From Beta vulgaris subsp. vulgaris (lineage: Eukaryota > Streptophyta > Magnoliopsida > Caryophyllales > Amaranthaceae): a DNA stretch of 64,000 nucleotides. The notes beneath the pieces are model-generated. The model was not told the DNA's origin and did no database searches. It was given only the letters and a program-made list of their open reading frames with translations. Of this stretch, positions 21,361 to 32,800 are shown piece after piece. The position numbers were made by a program, and so were the translations under genes. The first letter of the stretch is position 1; each line of letters begins with the position of its first letter. Location of the stretch: contig NC_079202.1 of NCBI RefSeq assembly GCF_026745355.1, forward strand, positions 32,231,736 through 32,295,735. The letters are read 5' to 3'.

Positions 21361-21377
21361 ATCTCTAAGTCTCATTT
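21198..21377 (-). repeat. 37-bp direct repeat at the RT deletion junction
   Basis: About 37 bp around TCCCCGTGAATGTCTAAATC occur at 21198-21234, inside the second RNase H, and again at 21341-21377, where protease sequence ends. The second copy is out of context, exactly at the point where RT and the first RNase H are missing. Confidence 0.85.
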
Positions 21378-21474
21378 TGCTTTTCTGCTCGCCCTTTATT
21401 TCTTGGACGCCCCATTTGGTAGGAAACTTCAGCGATTGATGATAGGTTGAAGGGACGGCCTTCATCTTATGTAT

Positions 21475-21930
21475 TCATGGGGTACCGAGGATGATATTGT
21501 ACGCTGACGGGCAGTCCACAACGTTGAATCTGGTTGGCAGGTTGACGCCTTTGGCTAGCGTTGGCAGTGTGATCTCTCCGACAGTATGTTGAGCCTCTCC
21601 ACTGAAACCTACCAAAACAATAGATTTTTTAGTAATATCTTTATCGCACAAACCCATACCTTTGAGGGCGCTTTTGAATATGATGTTGGCTGAGCTGCCC
21701 CCATCGACTAACACTCGCTTCAACAAGCAGTTGCTGACAGTCAGGGATATGACTAATCCGTCGTGATGCTCCACGTCGCAGACGTCGTCGTCGTCAAAGG
21801 TTATCGCCATTGCTTCGAGCTTGCGTTCCTCAGCTGACCTGCAAGATTTATAAACGGCGGACGAGGGGGTACCCTCTCTTGCTAGCCTTTTGGCTGCGAA
21901 ATACGTTAGTCCTTTATACATCAGATCCAC
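21475..21930 (-). pseudogene. Tat-type aspartic protease
   Basis: The frame contains VLVDGGSSANIIF, the Tat variant of the active site (D-G-G rather than D-S/T-G), and ends YNIILGTP, the flap-side motif. Residues just before (LEAMAITFDDDD) are typical of the region upstream of Tat proteases. The frame stays open at its 5' end where it overlaps the gag frame. Confidence 0.85.
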
Positions 21931-23420
21931 CAGAGATGACGTTGATTACCTTTACGTGTTTGGGCGACGCAGGAGGGTCGGACTGCACGCTATTTCTACC
22001 GAAGGATGCTTTACCTTTGTCGCTCAAGAGGGCCTTAAGATGCCCCTTATTGAGCATGAACGCGACTTCTCGTCGCAACGCGATGCACTCCTCCGTCTTA
22101 TGGCCATGGTCATGATGGAACTGACACCACTTTGTTTGATCTTTTTGCGCCTCTGGACGGTCGCTCTTTCTTGGCCAACGAACTGGCGCTCCGATTTTGG
22201 ATAAAGCGTTCACGACACCTCCGACATCAACAGAAAATCCGTAGGAGTCTAGAGCAGGGAAAGTTGGCGACTCCGTCCTCGCACTGTTACCTGCACTTTC
22301 AGCAACGTCAGTAACATTATTTACCTGGTTTGAACGGCTATAAGGGTGACTTCGCCAGTTGTTCTTCTTAGGGACGAAAGCCTTCCGATCAGCAGGAGTA
22401 TCTGATGCGCGTCGGGTGGATATGGTGTTGAGGATGGATCGTCTTCCTCCAACCTCATCTGTGCTAATGCTCCGACTTGACTTCTCAAACGTCTGGCACG
22501 GGTACTTCGTCAGACGATTGTATAGCTTCGACCGCAAGATTAATCCTTTCCTGAAACATTCAATAGCAGTCTTAGTATCAAGATCTTTAATGCTAATCAT
22601 TTCTTTGTTAAAGCGATTATAATAATCGCGAACGGATTCTTTTGGGTCCTTGCACGACGCCATATAGGTGCTCGTCTTGCTTTTCAGGCTGCGACTGCCT
22701 TCGAACTTCTCATAGAACTTATTGACTAGGGTGGAGATCAGAAATTGCCAATGCTTCCTGGCTTGAGAGATCCCAGCCACTTGAGAGCGGGACCGGTGAG
22801 CGTGGCTCCAAAAGACTTGCACATGCATGCCTCTACCAAATGCCAGGGAATTGACGCTTGCCACATCCGTTGCTTGTATTGCGCGACGTGCTCGCCTGGA
22901 TCGGTTGAACCATCATAAGTAGCAGCTAAGGTAGGCAGGTTGAGCTTCTTGGGGAGCACGGCCCTTGAGATCCTATCAACGAAGGGTGACTCTGCGTAGC
23001 CGTCGGGATGCTCCACGATGCCTGGTGTTGGGGCTCCAGGGAGCTGGGACATGAGCTTCATCAAGCGCTTGTTTTGCTTTTCGATTTGAGCCATGCGCTT
23101 TGTCATAAGATTCGCTTCTCCTTCGCCTTGGTCGTTCTCTTCATTGTTCAAGGGCTCTTCATCCTCGGGCTCTTCGTCTCTTCAGGCTCTTCATCATCTG
23201 ACTCAGAAAGATTCCCCATCAAAGGGATGTCATTCAGATTTTCTCGACGTCGGGCTTTCGAAGCCCTGGACGATGCTAACTCCTCTTGCAATTTCTGGAT
23301 CCTCTCCTGCGATGTCGTAAAGTGGTAGTTAACGCTCGTTAGCTTGCTTTATTTCGAGCATTTCTGCTCTCATTTGTTGTACTGCCTTCGCATTTCCTCG
23401 AGGTTAGGTGTTTCTCCCAT
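21914..23420 (-). pseudogene. Tat-type gag
   Basis: Two long frames (22738-23151 and 21914-22864) together give the retrotransposon-gag domain: LPTLAATYDGSTDPGEHV, ALKWLGSLKPGSI, then FYEKFEGSRSLKSKTS and CQTFE. The zinc-binding segment (CQFHHDHGHKTEEC) follows near 22100. The likely start is the ATG at about 23420 (MGETPNLEEM), but a stop follows 15 codons later. At least two frame breaks are present. Confidence 0.82.
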
Positions 23421-23465
23421 TTGACGGATTTTGAATAGTAGATGGTCTGGTTATGCCCCACGGAA

Positions 23466-23475
23466 GGCGCCAAAT
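23466..23475 (-). promoter_or_regulatory. Primer-binding site of the minus-strand Tat element
   Basis: Minus-strand ATTTGGCGCC directly follows the LTR end (AAACA). TGGCGCC is the core of the PBS used by many Tat and Athila elements. Confidence 0.7.
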
Positions 23476-24100
23476 TGTTTATGCTAAAATTTATCACTTA
23501 TGATAAAATTAAAGTTTGTGGGACGTGTCAACCAGATGATGTTAAAGTGATGCGACAAAAGAATGCAAAGGGGAGTCAAAGGGGATGAACACACAAAAGT
23601 GGTGACGCGGAAAACCCCAATGAAGATGGGTAAAAAACCGCGGGTGGTTGGAGATCCACCAAACTAATATAGTTCACTATCTTTCTTCGTGACTGATTGT
23701 CGTTTACAAGAATGCTTAGTTCACTCTAATGTCTTTCTCACAATATTGCGTAAAAAACATGTCATTGACCTCTCTCTCCCTTTTATATGCCTTCTTCTTT
23801 CTTTGGCTTTTTCCCCAACGAATACAAAAATAAATTCACTCATTATTACATTAATCTCTACGCTTGAATCATGGAGAATCTTCTATGCTCACGCTCCAGC
23901 GTCTTAATGTTGTCCCCTTTAACGGCTGAATTTATGGCTTATAATGCTCTTGCCTTATTTGGCTGGACCGTTACCATTCAATGCACTGCTCTCAATCTTG
24001 CATCCTTCGTTGTGTCTTCGGTTTGCATCTTTTGTGTCTTTACGTCATATGGTATTACATCATCGAATCATCGCGTCGTCGCGTCAATGTCATCCTGTCA
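23476..24100 (-). repeat. 625-bp 5' LTR of the minus-strand Tat element
   Basis: The minus strand starts TGACAGGATGACA and ends TAAACA, i.e. TG...CA. A TATAAAAGGG box lies inside, near 23785. The LTR begins in the middle of another element's gag, which gives a sharp outer boundary at 24100/24101. Confidence 0.82.
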
Positions 24101-25839
24101 AAAAATTCAGCCATAACATTTTCTATAGGATGACTAATCAGCCTGTGATACCGATAGTAGTTAGCATCAAAAGTCCTACCGACCTCTGCAGGACGCTTAG
24201 CTTTGGGCAATTCAATGACTTTGTTTTCAAGAAAATCATCTAACATCCCTGATAAATCAGAGTCTGGAAATGGATATTTCTTTGCTTTGAGTTCTTTCAA
24301 GGTTGGCCTATTTTTCCTAGGTTCTTTGGAAGGTGAACCCTTATTATTTTCAGCCTTATTATTTTCAGTACCAGCCTTGCTAGAGATCTTGACAGGCGAG
24401 GAGGTAGTCATGATCAACATTGACTCCTTAGTCGAACTTTTGGCAGTCTTGTCAGTTTTCTTAAAATCCTTCTTCTCTTCCTTGTACGCTAAAGAAGTGT
24501 TGCTTTTGCCTCTATTGTTGGCAATGGTAAGCTCCATGTCATGAGCTCGCGTAGCCAACTCTTGAATAGTCCTATGCTTTATACCTTGCAAAATATAAAG
24601 CAAGTCCCAATCCATTCCTTGAATGCACATCTTAACAGCAAAGACTTTAGTCAGGCGATCTTTACACTCTAGACTCAATGCACGCCAACGATTGATGTAA
24701 TCGATGACTGGCTCATCCTTCCACTGGTGAGTCTTAGTTAGTTCAGTCATACTGACAATACGTCTAGTGCTATAGAACCTGTTCAGGAATTCCTCCTCCA
24801 TTTGATCCCAACTATCGATAGATTGTGAGGGTAAATCAGTGTACCAGTCAAAGGCCATGCCTTCAAGAGAAGGAACGAATTGTTTGACCAGGAAATCATC
24901 TGTGGTACCAGCATTATTGCATGTTTCCACAAAGTGAGCAATGTGTTGATTCGGATTTCCTTTCCCATCGAAATGCCGGAACTTGGGGGGCTGATAGCCA
25001 AGTGGCATATGCAGCTTGTCGATTCTTTTAGTATAAGGCTTTACATATATAGCAATGACTGCCTTGAGAACTTTCCCCGAGTTGATTTTTGATAGTGTGA
25101 GCTACCAATAACTCAAGTTGTCGAGCTGTAGGTGGGCGGCGAGCGTCTTCACCACTATCGCCTTCGCTTTCACCCTCATCCAGTCCTGATGCTGCGTCGT
25201 CTCCTTCAAGTTTCTTGTTGAGGGCAGCGATTTTCTCATTTTGGAGTCGAATTTGAGCATCTTTTTCTTCTCCATCCTTCATTAATTTTTGGAGTAGGCT
25301 ATTCATTTCAGCAAGTTGTTCCTCAACTGTCTTAGCCAAGGTCACCATAACAGCATCAGTGTTTGACTGAGAAAAGGGCAAGGGTTTCTCTAAGTCAAGA
25401 ATCTTTAGAGGTGATGAGTCAACAATGTCTTCATTCGTTTCATTGTCACTCCCCACATTGACTGGGTCAAAGAGAGGGCTAGTGTGGACGGTCAGCCTAT
25501 CTGACTTATCAGATGAGAGTTGCTTCCATATTTAAGAAGCAATGAATGATGGGTCACGTTTAGCCAAAGCGGTTGAGCCAAACACAGGGGTTTCACTCTC
25601 CTTGTATGAATCATGCGTGACAGATGATTCAGTAGCAGCAGGCTTAGAGAGCTTTCTCTGCCTGGTAGGATTGTTTGTAGTTCGGACTTTGCAGCAGCGA
25701 CAGCAATAACAGCCTTTTTCATTCCTCTGGTGCGAAAAGCAAGAGTCATATCATTCATAAAATCACCCAACGTTACAGATTTGTGTGGAGTGTCAGCAGA
25801 GTTTTCAGAAGATTGAGAGATGTTTTTGCTTGAGGCCAT
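24101..25839 (-). pseudogene. gag of the third gypsy element
   Basis: Frame 25492-25839 (MASSKNISQ, basic), then 25028-25456 (a coiled-coil-like stretch EEQLAEMNSLLQKLMK, acidic), then 24101-25008 with the capsid-type retrotransposon-gag domain (FRHFDGKGNPNQHIAHF, FNRFYSTRR-like, LQGIKHRTIQELA). The tail is Lys-rich. Two frameshifts separate the three parts. The last frame stays open up to the LTR boundary at 24100, and the remaining codons of that frame belong to the inserted LTR. Confidence 0.8.
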
Positions 25840-25891
25840 TTCTCAGATTTGTTGTTGATGACGAAACAGAGATAAAAGGTAGAGATGATCC

Positions 25892-25910
25892 CACCGAGCG
25901 TGCCAAAATC
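25892..25910 (-). promoter_or_regulatory. Primer-binding site of the third gypsy element
   Basis: Minus-strand TTTTGGCACGCTCGGTGGG starts two bases after the LTR end. The TTGGCAC(G) core is the type used by some Tat/Ogre-like elements; the tRNA is not identified here. Confidence 0.6.
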
Positions 25911-26650
25911 TGTATACACAAAATTTTGAGTCAAAATAATATAAGACTAGAAACAAAGTAACAAAGAAATTATATTTCAATAAATATATTGAGTACAAAT
26001 CTCAGTAAACAGTTTATAATGAAAAGAAACTAAGTCCTCTAATTCTGTTTCGTAACTTGAGAGTGACACGTGTTGGTGTCGACGTGGAGTTGAATGTAGA
26101 CTAACCTGTTGTCAACGTCAACCTGAGTTTGAGTGTGGAATGATGATTTGTCGATGTCAAACTGAGCTTGAGTTTTGTTTGGGTATATTTGAAGGAGGGC
26201 TGACAAAGCTTGAATCTCAGTCCAATATGTTTGAGTGTATCTGAATAGTCGGCACAGGTTTGATGTGCTTATTGACTAATTGTAGAGAGAATTCTAAGAG
26301 AATTTTATGAGCTCTTGAGAACGATGATTTTTCCGTCCTTTCAACTGAAGGAGGTGAGGTCTATTTATAGGGAATGGAGAACCCTTCATTCGACCTGATA
26401 AGTTATGGGTTTGGGCCCATTTATGACTTGGAAGTCTTTTTTACCTTTGCCATTTGACCACCTTATTCTGACTAGTAATATGGGCTAGCCCAAATATTTT
26501 AGAATCCAAATTATATTTGTTTAATTTGATTTGGATATGTTATTTGAATGGACTAAATTAATTAACTTGGGCTAATCATATTTATTTTAGCTCAATAACA
26601 ATAATAGATTTATTTTAATGTAAAACACTAATAAATTTTTAGTGTCTACA
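25911..26650 (-). repeat. 740-bp 5' LTR of the third gypsy element
   Basis: On the minus strand it starts TGTAGACAC and ends GTGTATACA, a near-perfect short inverted repeat with TG...CA ends. A TATA box (CTATAAATAG) lies at about 26361-26371. Confidence 0.85.
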
Positions 26651-26871
26651 CTTGGTCATATCATCTTCCCACTGTTAGTCATTAACATTTTGTGAATTTT
26701 ATTGAAATAGTCAGGATACCTGGTGCATTTTTAAAAAAGAAGGGGTACCTCATGAATTTTGAAAAACCACAGGGGTACCTGGTGAAAGAACCGTTTATAT
26801 TCTGCTCTTAAACTATTAAATTTTTGTTGATTAGTCCGAGTCAATCACAAAAATCGACCACGAAATAAGGT
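26651..26871. other. Unclassified AT-rich spacer
   Basis: No coding sequence is seen. A motif GGTACCT(G/C) recurs three times (about 26715-26790). It could be a remnant of another LTR. Confidence 0.35.
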
Positions 26872-27268
26872 GTTGGCATTGACAACCATATTTTCAGTAT
26901 TTATTTAAATAATTAAATATTTATTTTATATTTATTTTCTAAAATAATATTTTAAGCAAAGGGTATTTTAGTATTTTCACTGATTTTAAATTATTTTGGC
27001 GGGAATATGGTGCCAAAATTGGATTTGTTAAGCTTTTGGTATTAAATTCAAGTCAAAAAAAATTCAGAAAAAAAAAAAAATTGGGGAAATATATTCCTAC
27101 GGGATTTTATGGTGATTGGAGAGAGTTTTGTTTTCCTATAACTTCCAAATATATGATAGAGGTTACAAATCTTGGTTTAATCTCTTAATTTATGGTGAAG
27201 GTTACAAACTATTTAATTTTGGAAATTAAGTGCTACCTATTCTACTCCGATAAACCCCATACCTTATG
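26872..27268 (+). repeat. Fragment of Tekay-like LTR joined directly to RT
   Basis: From about 26893 this matches the first ~400 bp of the LTR at 33012-33432 (TTTGGCGGGAATATG, CCTACGGGATTTTATGG). It then jumps at about 27268 into pol, so the rest of the LTR, the PBS, gag and protease are deleted. Confidence 0.8.
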
Positions 27269-28413
27269 CCATTGGTTAAGGATCTTGAGTTCACCATACA
27301 CTTGATTCCAAGAACCGAACCTATTTCAAAGGCTCCGTATGGAATGGCTCCAGCTGAGATGAAAGAGTTAAAAGTTCAGTTGGAGGATTTATTGGAAAAA
27401 TGGTATATATAAGACCTAGTTCGTCTCCTTGGGGTGCACCTGTATTGTTCATGAAAAAGAAATATGGTAGTTTGAGGTTGTGCATTGATAATGTGACGAT
27501 CAAGAATAAGTATCCGGTTCCGAGAATAGATGATTTATTTGATTAATTGAAAGGAGCGGGGATTTTCTCGAAGATATATTTGAGGTCAGGTTATCACCAA
27601 TTAAGGATTGCTGAGGGTGATATTCCTAAGACTGCATTTAGGACGCGTTATGGTCACTATGAGTTCACAGTGATGCTGTTTGGTCTAACGCACCTGCAGT
27701 GTTCATGGATTTGATGCATAGGATTTTCAGGCCATAATTAGATAAATATGTGGTTGTGTTTATAGATGATATTTTGATATATTCATAAGATAGGAGCAGT
27801 CATGAGCTGCATTTGAGGAAAGTTTTTCCACCCTAAGAGAGCATAAGTTGAATGTCAAGCTCTCTAAGTGTGAGTTTTGGTTGGATGAGGTTGAATTTTT
27901 AGGACATTTTGTCTCAAAGGAAGGAGTTTCGGTGGATCCTGCTAAGATTCAAGCAGTGCGTGAGTAGGCATCACCGAAGACGGTGTCTGATATGAGGAGT
28001 TTCCTTGGGTTAGCTGATTACTCTCGAGAATTTGTAAAAGATTTCTTAAATATCTCGAGACTAATGACTAGCCTGTTTGACTACAGGCCAATGTAAGTTT
28101 GTCTGGAATCCAGAGTGTAAGGAAGCTTTTTCGGCGTTGAAAGAAAGGTTGACTACAACACCTGTTTTAGCTCTACCTGATGAAATTCAGTTGTATGATG
28201 TCTATAGTGATGCTTCAAATTTGGGTTAGGTTGTGTATTGATGCAGAACCAGAAGGTCATCGCTTATGCTTCTAGACATTAAAATCATATGAGGTGAGTT
28301 ATCTAACCCATGATCTTGAATTAGCTGCAATAGTATTTGCTTTAAAGATATGCAACACTACTTGTATTGGGTAAATCGTAAGTTGTACACGGATCATAAG
28401 AGCTTACAGTATA
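27269..28413 (+). pseudogene. Tekay-like RT and RNase H, degenerate
   Basis: RT motifs in order are [52 protein letters not shown], and the catalytic FIDD (near 27765), then FLGH and MRSFLGLA. RNase H follows with VYSDASNLG (near 28200-28230) and YASRH. More than six stops or frameshifts occur. The minus-strand copy at 36180-37600 has the same motifs and serves as a reference. Confidence 0.85.
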
Positions 28414-28678
28414 TCTATATTAATATAGTAAAAGGCGTGCATAAACCAGGAACGGTGCCATGTGGCGCTCTACCTAAGGGCGTTATACTCCATGTCATTC
28501 ACAACAATAAAAAAAGTTAGAAATTGCATAGTATAGGGTTTGATCCTGCAACCTCAAGAACACAAATTAAAGTCCTAACCACTAGACCAAATAACATTTA
28601 GTGTTATCATCTTAATGTACAATATTAATAAATTGAAATTTTTCCTTATCCGGGGCGTAACCCGGGCCTAATAACTAA
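28414..28678 (+). mobile_element. Non-autonomous Helitron, 265 bp, inside pol
   Basis: It starts TCTATATTAATATAG and ends CTAA (the Helitron CTRR end), with a short hairpin (CCGGG...CCCGG at 28650-28665) about 10 bases before the end. It sits exactly between A (28413) and T (28679), as Helitrons do, without target duplication. The empty site is visible in the minus-strand copy at about 36164-36185, where pol reads through. Confidence 0.88.
28530..28592 (-). other. tRNA-like pol III boxes inside the Helitron
   Basis: On the minus strand TGGTCTAGTGG (28579-28589) matches a tRNA A box, and GGATCAAACCC (28536-28546) is one base from the B-box consensus, with about 32 bp between. No cloverleaf acceptor stem is apparent, so this is a tRNA-derived remnant, not a tRNA gene. 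Confidence 0.55.
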
Positions 28679-29768
28679 TTTTCACTTAAAAGGAGTTGAA
28701 CATGAGGCATAGGAGGTGGTTAGAGTTGATCAAGGATTATGATCTGGAGATCCAGTATCATGAAGGGAAAGCTAATGTTGTTGCTGGTGCATTGAGTCGA
28801 AAGTCGAGTCATTCAGTTAATGCAATGGTGCTGCCCCAGTCAGTTATGTGTCGAGTTTCAGAAACTTTCATTAGAGGTACTAGAAGAAGGAGGTGTTGAA
28901 GAATTATTGGGTTCTTTGTCAGTTCAACCCTCAATCTATGATGAGATTATGGAGGGTCAATCAAAGGATGAAAAGTTAGCAGAGGTTCGAGAGAAGATTC
29001 AGGATGGTCAGGTGTCGGATTTCCAGATAGCCGATGATGGAAGTATCCGAATCAAGGGGAGGTGGTGTTTACCGAGTAATAGAGAAGAGTTGAAGCGAAA
29101 ATTAATGGGAGAAGCTCATAGCTTACCTTATTCAGTACACTCAGGTGGTGATAAGTTGTATAAGGATATGAAGCAAACGTTCTGGTGGCCAAACATGAAG
29201 CGAGAGGTAGTGGAATCCGTGGCTAAGTGTCTCACATGCCAAAAGGTCAAGTTTGAGCACAAGAGACCGCAAGGGAAGGTTCGGCCTCTGGATATTTCGA
29301 GTTGGAAATAGGATTATATATCAATGGATTGTGTGTCTACATTACCAAGGACTAAGGCTAGAAATGATAGAATTTTGGTAGTGGTAGATCGTTTAACTAA
29401 ATCCTCAACTTTCATACCTATGAAGAATACTTGGTCGATGGATCAATTGGCTAAAGCATATGTGAAGTGGGTGGTGAAATATCATGGTGTGTCTAAGGAC
29501 ATTGTTCCCAATCGTGATTCACGGTTCTTGTCCAACTTTTCGCAGAGTTTGCAGAAGGCTATAGGTACTAATTTGTTAATGAGTACAACTTTTCATCCGG
29601 CTACAGATGGACAAACAGAATGAACAATTCAGACTTTAGAAGATATGTTGCGATCTTGTGTTATGGAGTATTAGGGTTTGTGGGAGGATTTCTTAGATTT
29701 GATAGAATTTTCCTATGGCAAAAGTCATCATGCAAGTATTAGTATACGTTCCGTTTGAGGCTTTATAT
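28679..29768 (+). pseudogene. Tekay-like integrase, N-terminal and core parts
   Basis: The end of RNase H ([19 protein letters not shown], then ALSRKSSHS) is followed by the zinc domain (HSLPYSVHSGGDKLYKDMK with CLTCQKVK) in 28820-29311. After a TAG comes the core in 29324-29623 (MDCVSTLPRTK with first Asp, PNRDSRF with second Asp, ATDGQTE with Glu). Stops near 29311 and 29621 break it. The rest is displaced by the CACTA composite to 32185. Confidence 0.87.
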
Positions 29769-32181
29769 CATTAGTGGAAAAAACCTTATCTGTCACTAAG
29801 TAACAGATGCGGTTTTTGTAAAACCGCATCCGAAAATCAACAATAAAAAATGGGAGGGAAAGTTGGAAGACAATATGATGTGGTCCTCTTTTGGACCGCA
29901 TCAGATTTAGAAAACTAATGCGGTTTTTGAAAATTTGATGCGTTTAAGAGAACCGCACCAGATTTCTAATGTTTTGATGAAATAAAACACAAATACAGCC
30001 CAAGAAACAATGTGCAGCCCATGAAGTACAACCCAACTCAGTTCGGCCTCCTCCAAACCCATATCCCCTCTCATTTCTCTCTCTTCTCTAAACCTAATGA
30101 CCCATCTCCCTTCTCACAAGTCGTCATCCTCCTTCTCCTCTTTTCCCTTCGCCTTCAACCTCTCCCCCCTACTTTTTCCGCATTTCTCTCTTGAAAAATT
30201 CGCCGGACTTTGTTCGTTGTTCATCAAAAGCTTGCCGATTTCATTTGTTGATCATCGAAAACTCTCGTTTTTCAAGCGTCCTCTTAAGCTTAATCGCTGC
30301 GCACGAAATCACCATTCTCTTCATCATCGTCGTTCGTTTTCGTTGTTCATCGAAAGCAATAAATACTTTGTCATCTCTCTCTTCGCATCAATTGTAATTT
30401 CGTTGGTAAATAGGTTTTTTTATTTAGGATTTCATGCATTATTATTTGTTTATAATTAGTTTTTAAAATTTATTATATATTTTATAGATCTAAGTAAGGT
30501 TTTAGTTTTATATTTTTTTTATTTTCTCTTTTAGATTCTGTTTATATGTTATACATATTTTTGTACAAGTTTGTCAGATTTTTGTATTTTTTGTACACAA
30601 TTTCATTTTTTAATTTGATGTACAATTTTTTTTCTGTATTTTGTATATATATGTAAAATTATTTGAGTATATTTTATATGAAAAAGTATTGAGCATATTT
30701 ACATGTGAATTTTTTGTCATTGTTGGCTTTCTTTGGCGCTGCTTCATGCTTATTTAGGGGGGGACACTAGTGGAAAAAATCCCATCTGATGCGGTCAAAA
30801 TCGGGCTTACAGATGCGGTTTTGGTCCGCATCAGATGGGCCTGCAACAGCTAACAACAAAATCTGATGCGGTTAAAAACGGCAACAAAATAGTGAGAATG
30901 TGATGCAGTTCTTAACATGACCGCATCAGATTGTGGGGTTTTTGAAAAACAAAAAAAAGAAGTTAGTAGCAGGCCAGCCAGCAGCGAATGAAAAAAACAT
31001 AAACCAATTTATAACACCCACAAGCAAGATGTATGAACCAAATTGAAAACAAAAAATGAAAATTGGCAACGAAATTATACTGAAAACGAAAAATTAAATA
31101 AGTAAACTATACTAATCGAAAGAAAAAAATTGAAATATTAAACGAATCTATACATAATAACGACATTAATTAGGAACGAAATTAAATAACTAAATTATAC
31201 TTAAAACTTAAAAATCGAAAAAAAAAAAATCTGATAATCAAAAAATGTTGAACAATATAAATTAAAACTGAAAAATAAAAAATAAATAAATCAAACAATA
31301 TAAACAAACACCTAAATCTAAATAATGCAAATTAATCATCTCTCTCTCTTCGTGTTTGTTTTTGTCTCTTCGTCTTCCTCTTCGTTTTTGTCTTGTCCTT
31401 TTTGTCTTGTCGTGCGATGCGGTGGCGATAGTGGTTCGTCCTTTTCGTCTCATCGTGCTATGCAGTGGTGATGGTGGTTGGTGAAGCAATGGGTGGTGAA
31501 GCGACAAAGAAGGAGAAGGTGGTGAAGTGACGAAGAAGGAGAAGGTGGTGAACACAAATGGTGGTGGACGCAAATGGTGGTGGGGGTTCAGTAGGGAGAA
31601 GGGAGTAGGGAGTAGAGAGGAAAGAGGAAAAGTCGGTAGAGAGAGGAGAGAGAATTTGAAAAGTTTTAAGGTTAGGGTTATAAGGGAAGGGCTGGGTTGG
31701 GGTTAGAGAGAAATGGGTTAGGGATGTCGGGTTTGTTAAGTTAACATGGGCCGCGCACTAATGGGCCGCGCACTAACAGTTTGAGCTTCACAAAATTACG
31801 AAAATTATAATCTGATGCGGTTTTTAATGGACCACATCCAATTTTTTTTGACAAATTTCCCTCCCATTTTTTGAAGCATTTTCGGATGCGATTTTACAAA
31901 AACCGCATCTGATACTAAGTGACATATAAGGTTTTTTCCACTAATGAAATTCGAAAACCTGATGCGGTTTTCATGGCAGCGCGCCACTTTTTCTTATTCT
32001 TCAACACCCATAATCTGATGCGGTTATTGTGGAAAACCGAATCAGATTCTCACTATACTGATGCGGTTTTTAACCGCATTAGTTTTTTTTGGTTACTTGT
32101 TGCGGGCCCATCTGATGCGGACCATAACCGCATTAGTAAGCCCGATTTTGCCCGCATCATATGGGCTTTTTTCCACTAGTG
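29769..32181. mobile_element. Composite CACTA (En/Spm-type) transposon with interlocked ends
   Basis: The 2413-bp unit is bounded by CATTAGTGGAAAAAACC on the left and (reversed) CACTAGTGGAAAAAAGCC on the right, and is flanked by a TAT TSD (29766-29768 and 32182-32184). The empty site is in the related copy at about 35079-35098. A second left end starts at 30765 and a second right end stops at 31946; the pairs overlap rather than nest. Subterminal motifs CTGATGCGG and its complement occur many times. No transposase is present, so the element is non-autonomous. The open frames inside (30012-30459, 31262-31573) are simple-sequence or compositional. Confidence 0.88.
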
Positions 32182-32184
32182 TAT

Positions 32185-32800
32185 GGTCGAAAGTGTAGAA
32201 GTTCAGTCTGCTGGAATGATATTAGTGAAAAAGTGGTGCTTGGACCCGAGTTCCTCGAAAGTGAAGCAAGTGAAAGTGATTCAAGAAAAGATCAAGAAAG
32301 CTCAAGATCGGCAGAAGAGTTATGCTGATTTGAAGCGAAGGGGTGAAGAGTTTCAGGTTGGGGAGAAGGTATTGTTGAAAATATCTCTAATGAAATGGGT
32401 TATGCGATCTGGGAAGAAGGGAATGTTAAGCCCAAACTATATCGGGTCATATATATGAGGTGCTAAAGAAGATCGAAAACGTGGCATATAAGTTGGATTT
32501 GCCAAATGATTTAAGTCGAGTCCATGATGTTTTTCATATATCTCAGTTAACTAAGTATATTTCGGATGTGTCTCATGTGCTGCAACCTGAGACCATTGAA
32601 TTAGATGATAGTTTGACTTATAAGGAAATACCTGTACGAATCCTTGTAAAGTTAGAAGTGCTCGAACTAAGGATGTAAGATTAGTCAAAGTATTATGGTC
32701 AAACCATCGGACTGAGGAAGCAACATGGGAAGTTAAAGCGGATATGCGCAAATATCCGGCGTTGTTTTCCGAGGTTAGTTGTCGAGTTACGGGGTCGTAA
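32185..32800 (+). pseudogene. Tekay-like integrase C-terminus with chromodomain
   Basis: Continues the pol of 28679-29768 after the CACTA insertion. 32183-32458 encodes the linker (KAQDRQKSYADLKRRGEEFQ), and 32460-32678 the DVFHISQL region. The chromodomain-like tail (EEATWEVKADMRKYPALFSE) is near 32710-32770. Two or more frameshifts are present. Confidence 0.83.

Larger units (their letters stand above)
19639..24100 (-). mobile_element. Tat-type gypsy element, RT deleted, one LTR kept
   Basis: On the minus strand: LTR (23476-24100), PBS (23466-23475), gag (21914-23420), protease (21475-21930), a junction where RT and the first RNase H are missing (near 21378), second RNase H (20731-21360) and integrase (19639-20950). 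The second RNase H places it in the Tat lineage, but it is a different family from the element at 10337. It lies inside the gag of the element at 24101-26650. Its 3' LTR is not recognisable to the left. Confidence 0.82.
24101..26650 (-). mobile_element. 5' part of a third gypsy element (LTR, PBS, gag) interrupted at 24100
   Basis: The element has a 740-bp LTR, a PBS and a long gag, then is interrupted by insertion of the minus-strand Tat element within codons for VMAEFF. The rest of pol is not found in the window, so either the far side was deleted or it is not recognisable. Confidence 0.8.

Noticed and set aside
28530..28592. tRNA gene in the Helitron
   Set aside because: A- and B-box-like text is present, but no acceptor or anticodon stem can be drawn, so it is only a tRNA-derived relic.
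30012..30459. Ser/Pro/Phe-rich open frames inside the CACTA composite
   Set aside because: They lie in a CT-rich non-coding stretch with no domain and no matching frame in a relative.
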